A stretch of DNA of 9,792 bases, from the NCBI GenBank assembly GCA_004552155.1, contig SFPF01000056.1, positions 1 through 9,792 of the forward strand. The letters run 5' to 3'. The notes beneath the pieces were generated by a model that saw only the letters and a list, made by a program, of their open reading frames with translations, was not told the origin of the DNA and did not search any database. Below, one piece after another: positions 5,421-9,792 of this stretch. Source of the stretch: Bacteroidales bacterium. GTDB taxonomy: Bacteria; Bacteroidota; Bacteroidia; Bacteroidales; Bacteroidaceae. Position 1 is the stretch's first letter; every line of letters begins with the position of its first letter. Position numbers and translations under genes: made by a program.

Positions 5421-7139
5421 ATGAATATCTTAGAACTCAGCGAGCAGGAAATACTCCGCCGCAACTCCCTCGAAGAACTCAGGAATATGGGCATCAACCC
5501 CTACCCTGCCGACGAATATCCCGTTAATGCCTACGCCGAAGAAATCAAGGCCTCGTTCAGCGACGACGCCGAGCCGCGCGAGGTGTGCATCGCCGGGCGA
5601 CTGATGGGCCGCCGCGTGATGGGTAAGGCAAGCTTTGCAGAACTGCTCGACTCCACAGGGCGCATTCAGGTGTACATCACCCGCGACGACATCTGCCCCG
5701 AGGAGGACAAGACATTATATAATAATGTATTCAAAAAACTGCTCGACCTCGGCGACTTCGTTGGCGTGAAAGGTTTCGTGTTCCGCACGCAAACGGGCGA
5801 GATTTCCGTACACGCACGCTCCATCACCCTCCTGGCCAAGAGCCTCAAGCCGCTCCCCGTGGTGAAAGAAAAGGACGGCGTGACGTACGACGCCTTCGAC
5901 GACCCCGAACTGCGCTACCGCCAGCGCTACGTGGACCTCATCGTGAACCCCGACGTGAAGCAGACGTTCCTCAAACGCGCCACGGTGGTCAAGACGCTCC
6001 GCGCCGCGCTCGACGAGGCAGGCTACACGGAGGTGGAAACGCCTATACTGCAACCTATACCCGGCGGCGCAAGCGCACGCCCCTTCATCACGCACCACAA
6101 CTCGCTCGACGTGGACCTCTACCTCCGCATCGCCACGGAACTGTACCTGAAACGCCTCATCGTGGGCGGCTTCGAGGGCGTGTACGAAATCGGAAAGAAC
6201 TTCCGCAACGAGGGCATGGACCGCAACCACAACCCCGAGTTCACCTGCATGGAACTTTATGTGCAGTATAAGGACTACAACTGGATGATGAGTTTCACCG
6301 AGCAACTGCTCGAGCGCATCTGCATCGCCGTGAACGGCAAGCCCGAGACGGAAATCGACGGTAAGGTGATCAGTTTCAAAGCCCCCTTCCGCCGTCTGCC
6401 TATCCTCGAAGCCATCAAGGAAAAGACGGGCTACGACCTCAACGGAAAGACCGAGGAGGAAATTCGCGCGGTGTGCAAGGCGCTCAACATGGAGATCGAC
6501 GACACCATGGGCAAGGGCAAACTCATCGACGAAATCTTCGGCGAGTTCTGCGAAGGCACTTTCATTCAGCCTACCTTTATCACGGATTATCCCATCGAGA
6601 TGTCGCCGCTCACGAAGAAGCACCGCTCCAACCCCGCCCTCACCGAGCGTTTCGAACTGATGGTGAACGGCAAGGAACTGGCCAACGCCTACTCCGAGCT
6701 GAACGACCCGATAGACCAGGAGGAACGTTTCCAAGACCAGCTCCGCCTCTCTGAAAAGGGCGACGACGAAGCAATGTTCATCGACCAGGACTTCCTCCGC
6801 GCCCTGCAATACGGCATGCCGCCCACATCGGGCATCGGCATCGGCATCGACCGCCTCGTGATGCTCATGACGGGACAGACGCAAATACAGGAAGTGCTCT
6901 TCTTCCCGCAGATGCGCCCCGAAAAGAAAGCACCGCGCGACAACGCCGCCGCTTACACGGCCGTGGGCATCAGCGAAGAACTCGTGCCCGTGCTGCAAAA
7001 GGTGGGCTACTACCTCGTTTCCGACCTCAAAGACGTGAACCCGCAGCGCATACAGCAGCAAATCGGCGAGGTAATCAAGAAATACAAACTCGACATCGCC
7101 AAACCCTCCGTGCAGGACATCGAGGGCTGGAATGTGTAA
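5421..7139 (+). CDS. lysS: lysyl-tRNA synthetase, class II
   Basis: LysRS charges tRNA-Lys with lysine using ATP, in the cytoplasm. The 572-aa protein starts at the ATG at 5421 (MNILELSEQEILRRNSLEEL). The open frame extends farther upstream, but family N-termini and the -7 box at 5384 support this start. An OB-fold anticodon-binding domain occupies about 45-160. The catalytic domain shows class II motif 1 with VETPILQPIPGGASARPF, motif 2 with FRNEGMDRNHNPEFTCMELY (from residue 261), and motif 3 GIGIGIDRLVMLMT (from residue 471). After FFPQMRPEKK there is an extra ~65-residue tail of helical, HhH-like character ending in IEGWNV, as I know it from Bacteroidetes LysRS proteins and longer than the E. 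coli enzyme. The frame is intact and GC-rich. gpsA follows in the same direction after 485 bases. Confidence 0.97.
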   Translation: MNILELSEQEILRRNSLEELRNMGINPYPADEYPVNAYAEEIKASFSDDAEPREVCIAGRLMGRRVMGKASFAELLDSTGRIQVYITRDDICPEEDKTLYNNVFKKLLDLGDFVGVKGFVFRTQTGEISVHARSITLLAKSLKPLPVVKEKDGVTYDAFDDPELRYRQRYVDLIVNPDVKQTFLKRATVVKTLRAALDEAGYTEVETPILQPIPGGASARPFITHHNSLDVDLYLRIATELYLKRLIVGGFEGVYEIGKNFRNEGMDRNHNPEFTCMELYVQYKDYNWMMSFTEQLLERICIAVNGKPETEIDGKVISFKAPFRRLPILEAIKEKTGYDLNGKTEEEIRAVCKALNMEIDDTMGKGKLIDEIFGEFCEGTFIQPTFITDYPIEMSPLTKKHRSNPALTERFELMVNGKELANAYSELNDPIDQEERFQDQLRLSEKGDDEAMFIDQDFLRALQYGMPPTSGIGIGIDRLVMLMTGQTQIQEVLFFPQMRPEKKAPRDNAAAYTAVGISEELVPVLQKVGYYLVSDLKDVNPQRIQQQIGEVIKKYKLDIAKPSVQDIEGWNV

Positions 7140-7140
7140 A

Positions 7141-7191
7141 TAGAGGCGTTTGCCTCTACTCGTTCGCAATAGAATCAATAATATTCTATTG
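7141..7191. terminator. two small hairpins just after lysS
   Basis: TAGAGGC-GTTT-GCCTCTA (7141-7158) begins one base after the lysS stop. CAATAGAAT (7167-7175) pairs with ATTCTATTG (7183-7191). Neither is followed directly by a T-run, so a role in 3'-end formation is possible but unproven. Confidence 0.4.
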
Positions 7192-7360
7192 GATAAAAAC
7201 CAAATAAAACAACTTGTTCTGTGGGGGCTACCGCTTGCCTTATCGGATAGTCCCCGAGCCTGCAAGTCTGTCGACTTTCGTCTCGCGTCCTCTCCGCTAA
7301 GGCTGCGGTCGGTTTCCGCCCGCCCCACACAGAACAAGGAAAAAACCATTAAAAACACGT
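7192..7360 (-). ncRNA. palindromic element E1, candidate structured RNA
   Basis: Read on the minus strand, this 169-base unit has a T-rich leader ending TTTTTTCCTTG and a 126-base palindrome (7213-7338). A T-rich tail GGTTTTTATC follows. The outer stem is CTTGTTCTGTG (7213-7223) with CACAGAACAAG (7328-7338), extended by GGGGC/GCCCC (7224-7228 with 7322-7326) past a one-base bulge. It is a diverged partner of E2 in opposite orientation. No protein is supported. It could be a structured RNA, a MITE-like palindrome or a terminator-like element. Confidence 0.5.
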
Positions 7361-7387
7361 GAGGCCTTGACATCAAAGGAGATAGCT

Positions 7388-7444
7388 ATGAAGCGGATTT
7401 CCTTGAGGACGGGTTTTTACTTGTTTTTTCCTTGCGGCGTTTGA
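7388..7444 (+). other. possible 18-codon leader ORF
   Basis: AAAGGAG (7374-7380) precedes the ATG at 7388 by 7 bases. The frame MKRISLRTGFYLFFPCGV ends with TGA at 7442-7444, inside the 5' arm of palindrome E2. It could be a leader peptide whose translation affects folding of E2 ahead of gpsA. Equally it could be chance: Bacteroidetes make little use of Shine-Dalgarno sites. Confidence 0.25.
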
Positions 7445-7578
7445 AGCGGGCGGGAACCGACCGCAGCCGCAGGGATTAAGGGCGAGCGCGTGCCGATTAG
7501 GCACGCAGGATCGGCGTTAAGACCGGCGGCGTGCCCTTGGGCTTCAAACGAAGCAAGTGGTTTTTCATGGTTTTTATC
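7409..7578 (+). ncRNA. palindromic element E2, candidate structured RNA
   Basis: This 170-base unit is the plus-strand partner of E1. It has a similar T-rich leader, a 127-base palindrome (7431-7557) and the tail GGTTTTTATC. The outer stem pairs CTTGC (7431-7435) with GCAAG (7553-7557) and CGTTTGAAGC (7438-7447) with GCTTCAAACG (7541-7550), around a 2x2 mismatch. A 23-base core (7446-7468) matches E1 at 22 positions at the same distance from the 5' end. The inner hairpin GCGTGCC-GATTA-GGCACGC (7488-7506) sits where E1 has AAGTC-GACA-GACTT. It ends 47 bases before gpsA. Confidence 0.5.
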
Positions 7579-7624
7579 TAAAACCCCATTTACTATTTCA
7601 ACCAACACGTAAATTATCATTTTC

Positions 7625-8617
7625 GTGAACAACGGGAAAATTGCCATAATGGGCGGCGGCAGTTGGGCTACGGCCATTGCCAAAATCGTGCTCGAAAAGG
7701 CCGACCATATCTATTGGTATATGCGCAAGCAGGAAACAATCGACAATTTCCGACGCTTGGAGCATAACCCCTCATACCTTACGAGCGTACACTTCGACGT
7801 GTCGCGCATCACATTCTCGGCAGACATCAACGAGGTGGTGCGCACCTGCGACACGCTGATTTTCGTGACCCCATCGCCCTACCTCAAAAACCATTTGAAG
7901 AAACTCAAAGTGAGGCTCACGGATAAGTTTGTCGTCACCGCCATCAAGGGCATCGTGCCCGATGAGAACCTCGTGTGCTCGGAGTTTTTCAGGCAAATCT
8001 ACAACGTGCCCGACGAAAACCTCGCCGTGCTCGGCGGCCCGAGCCACGCAGAAGAAGTGGCACTCGGACGACTCACGTATCTCACCGTGGGCTGCACCGA
8101 CACCGACAAGGCCGCACGCTTTGCCGAACTCATCGCCTCAAGCTACGTCAAGACGAAGACCAACTCCGACGTGATCGGCATAGAATACGCCTCCGTGCTC
8201 AAAAACGTGTACGCCATTGCCGCCGGCATCTGCAACGGTCTGAAATACGGCGACAACTTCCAGAGCGTGCTCATGGCCAACGCCGTGCAGGAGATGAACC
8301 GCTTCCTCTGCGCCGTCTATCCCATACCGCGCAACGTGTACGACTCCGTATATCTCGGCGACCTGCTCGTGACGGGCTACTCCAATTTCTCGCGCAACCG
8401 CGTGTTCGGCACGATGATTGGCAAGGGCTATTCCGTGAAGTCGGCGCAAATCGAAATGGAGATGATTGCCGAGGGCTATTACGGCACGAAGTGCATGAAG
8501 GACATCAACCGCCTCTACCACGTGAACATGCCTATCCTCGACGCCGTATACAATATTCTCTACGAACGCATCTCGCCCGCAATCGAAATCAAATTGCTCA
8601 CAGATTCTTTCAGATAA
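7625..8617 (+). CDS. gpsA: NAD(P)H-dependent glycerol-3-phosphate dehydrogenase
   Basis: GpsA reduces dihydroxyacetone phosphate to sn-glycerol-3-phosphate, the backbone for phospholipid synthesis, in the cytoplasm. The 330-aa length is normal for the family. The start is a GTG (7625), giving MNNGKIAIMGGGSWATAIAK, with the Rossmann GxGxxA/T loop at residues 10-16 near the N-terminus as expected. Other conserved parts are FVTPSPYLKNHL (~80-91), VTAIKGI (~104-110), VLGGPSHAEEVALG (~137-150) and the catalytic region ASVLKNVYAIAAGI with Lys 193. GYSNFSRNR (~256-264) follows. The gene is intact, and a terminator lies 17 bases after its stop. In Bacteroides I recall lysS-gpsA-pgi; here the gene that follows is an MBOAT transferase instead. 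Confidence 0.95.
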   Translation: MNNGKIAIMGGGSWATAIAKIVLEKADHIYWYMRKQETIDNFRRLEHNPSYLTSVHFDVSRITFSADINEVVRTCDTLIFVTPSPYLKNHLKKLKVRLTDKFVVTAIKGIVPDENLVCSEFFRQIYNVPDENLAVLGGPSHAEEVALGRLTYLTVGCTDTDKAARFAELIASSYVKTKTNSDVIGIEYASVLKNVYAIAAGICNGLKYGDNFQSVLMANAVQEMNRFLCAVYPIPRNVYDSVYLGDLLVTGYSNFSRNRVFGTMIGKGYSVKSAQIEMEMIAEGYYGTKCMKDINRLYHVNMPILDAVYNILYERISPAIEIKLLTDSFR

Positions 8618-8634
8618 AACGGCACAACGCTTAC

Positions 8635-8684
8635 GGGCCGTATGGCGGCATCGCTTTTAAGGCACTGCGCCATACGCCCTTTTT
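8635..8684 (+). terminator. intrinsic terminator after gpsA
   Basis: GGG plus CGTATGGCG (8635-8647, one bulged C) pairs with CGCCATACG plus CCC (8668-8679), followed by TTTTT (8680-8684). It lies between the gpsA stop (8617) and the MBOAT start (8702). Confidence 0.8.
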
Positions 8685-8701
8685 GTATCTCTTTCTCTCC
8701 G

Positions 8702-9197
8702 ATGCTTTTCAATTCCTTTGAATTTTGCCTCTTTCTGCCCGTGGCGTTTGCGCTCTACTGGCTGCTCCGGCGCTGGCGGCAATGGCAAAACGCCTTTCTG
8801 CTGGCAGCCAGTTACGCCTTCTACGCGATGTGGGACGTGCGTTTCCTCTGGCTCATTGCCGGCGTGTCGCTCACGGCGTGGCTGAGCGGCATGGGCATCG
8901 CCCGCTTCGGGAAAGGCAGCCGCAGGGCAAAGGGCATCGTGGCGGCGCAGGCGGCGGTGAGCCTCGGCGTGCTGTTTGCCTTCAAATATTTCAACTTTTT
9001 CGTAGACTCATTCATCAGCCTTTCCGAATGGCTGGGCTTTTCAGCCTATCGCCCGCTCTGGCAGGCGGCATTGCCCGTGGGCATCAGTTTCTACACGTTC
9101 CAAGCCTTGGCATACGTGATCGACGTGTATCGCGGCGAGGCAAAGGCATGCCGCAACGCCCTCACGTTTTTCACCTTCATCGCTTTTTTCCCGCAGC
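8702..9197 (+). CDS. MBOAT-family O-acyltransferase (AlgI/PatA-like), 3' truncated by a chimeric join
   Basis: This is a multi-pass inner-membrane protein of the family that acetylates alginate, peptidoglycan or other surface glycans, working with periplasmic partners. The start at 8702 gives MLFNSFEFCLFLPVAFALYW, the usual beginning of these proteins. Hydrophobic spans follow at about 6-22, 31-47, 50-65 and 78-105. The family signature LPVGISFYTFQALAYVIDVY is at about 122-141, and TFFTFIAFFPQ closes the authentic part. Full proteins are about 460-480 aa and carry the catalytic His in the C-terminal half; only ~165 codons are present. Beyond about 9197 the open frame is only the antisense of an hsdR gene, so its translation to 9745 is not real protein. 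The 5' start is 17 bases after the gpsA terminator, leaving little room for a promoter. Confidence 0.85.
9192..9197. other. junction between Bacteroidales DNA and hsdR DNA
   Basis: Plus-strand MBOAT coding sequence is normal through FFPQ (about 9196). Minus-strand hsdR coding sequence is normal up to ETML/R (9192-9200). The two overlap in CGCAGC, which both genes could supply. A shared 6-mer at the switch point suits template switching or assembly joining. Confidence 0.75.
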
Positions 9198-9724
9198 ATA
9201 GTTTCCAGGGCAACAGAACCTTCATCGTCCTCCTTCAGGCGTTTCCACTCATGGAAAAAGGCATACTTGCTGCCCAGAGTACCGACCTTGGCTTCCTCCC
9301 CGTTGGACAGAATCAGGAAAGCGTTGTAATAAAACAGGTGGGGGACGGTGTCCAGATAGTCGGTGTAATTGCAGGTGTAGGCATCCTGCACATCCACATT
9401 GAAATTCTTCAGCTCCACGAACAGCAGGGGGATGCCGTTGACAAAGCCCACGATATCCGTCCGGCGGCGGTACAGTTCGCCGTGGATTTTCAGTTCCTTG
9501 ATGGCCAGAAAGTGGTTGTTCAGCGGGTCATCAAAGTCAAATACCCGAACACGCCGGATTTCCGGCTTTCCATCGGGCTTCTTGACCGAAATCGGGATGC
9601 CATCCCGGAGATGGCCGTACTTCTCCTCATTGATCTGGATCAGAGAGGACGAGGTCAGGTGATACTCCAGCTTCTTCACCGCGTCCTGATAGAGGGCTTC
9701 CGTCAGCCAGGGATTCAGCTTCAT
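9195..9724 (-). CDS. hsdR: type I restriction enzyme R subunit, N-terminal nuclease part only
   Basis: HsdR cleaves DNA after ATP-driven translocation in type I restriction-modification complexes. The visible ~177 residues match the N-terminal nuclease domain: RVRVFDFDDPLNNHFLAIKE (~58-77), then RRRTDIVGFVNGIPLLFVELK (~86-106) with catalytic-type D90 and E104/K106 of the PD-(D/E)XK site, then GSKYAFFHEWK (~151-161). The helicase domains are lost at the join near 9195. ATG 9724 is chosen because AAGGAGG (9733-9739, minus sense) lies 8 bases before it; GTG 9733 is the alternative. An in-frame TAG stands upstream, and the protein lacks the ~60-80 residues (with the motif I glutamate) that often precede this region, so its N-terminus may also be damaged. 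The strong Shine-Dalgarno site suggests a Firmicutes source. Confidence 0.85.
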
Positions 9725-9792
9725 CACCGACACCTCCTTCCGTGACGGGCAGCAATCGCAGGCCCCCTATTCCCCGGAGCAGATCAGATCGG

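Noticed and set aside
5715..7376. 553-aa open frame on the minus strand opposite lysS
   Set aside because: It is the antisense shadow of a GC-rich, fully conserved lysS; the translation is low-complexity and shows no recognisable domain.
7388..7444. Calling the 18-codon frame a definite gene
   Set aside because: It is too short and has no conservation evidence; kept only as a low-confidence leader ORF.
9198..9745. Extension of the MBOAT open frame to 367 aa
   Set aside because: Residues after FFPQ are antisense to a clear hsdR coding sequence, so the tail is not part of an acyltransferase.

Overview
The window reads as a metagenomic contig from a Bacteroidales bacterium, probably Prevotellaceae-like or Bacteroidaceae-like. 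Several things point there: a class II lysyl-tRNA synthetase with the C-terminal extension typical of Bacteroidetes, next to gpsA (an order I recall from Bacteroides); a secreted GH35 beta-galactosidase carrying an F5/8-type C domain; and promoter boxes of the Bacteroidetes type (TAnnTTTG) in front of several genes. The last ~595 bases look foreign. They hold an antisense hsdR fragment with a strong AAGGAGG ribosome binding site, more like a Firmicutes gene, joined in the middle of an MBOAT gene at a short shared sequence. This is most likely a chimeric join.

Layout. Bases 1-2150 are an AT-rich accessory region: the C-terminal part of a DUF1016/YhcG-type PDDEXK nuclease, a broken chimeric gene, a run of dyad-rich intergenic DNA, and a solitary HigA-type antitoxin gene. 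The 3' half of higA and its hairpin are duplicated 1,022 bp upstream. Bases 2163-4395 (minus) are a GC-rich beta-galactosidase gene damaged by two apparent internal deletions. Bases 4508-4785 are a dense cluster of small hairpins, part of which is an inverted copy of a block at 1516-1655. Bases 4830-5335 are a small cassette bounded by 40-bp direct repeats: promoter, a 49-aa single-span membrane protein and a terminator. Bases 5421-8617 are the housekeeping genes lysS and gpsA. They are separated by 485 bp holding two divergent copies of a ~170-bp palindromic element whose stems differ in sequence but keep pairing. An MBOAT O-acyltransferase gene begins at 8702 and is cut by the chimeric join at about 9197.

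How it fits together. LysS (translation) and GpsA (phospholipid precursor synthesis) are conserved housekeeping functions. The rest is accessory: a nuclease of a restriction-associated family, remnants of toxin-antitoxin DNA, glycan breakdown (inactivated) and, at the end, cell-surface acylation (truncated). The most interesting parts are non-coding: the paired elements between lysS and gpsA, the hairpin clusters, the hairpin whose loop is reversed between two copies, and the small membrane-protein cassette. All calls come from reading the sequence; no database search was possible.
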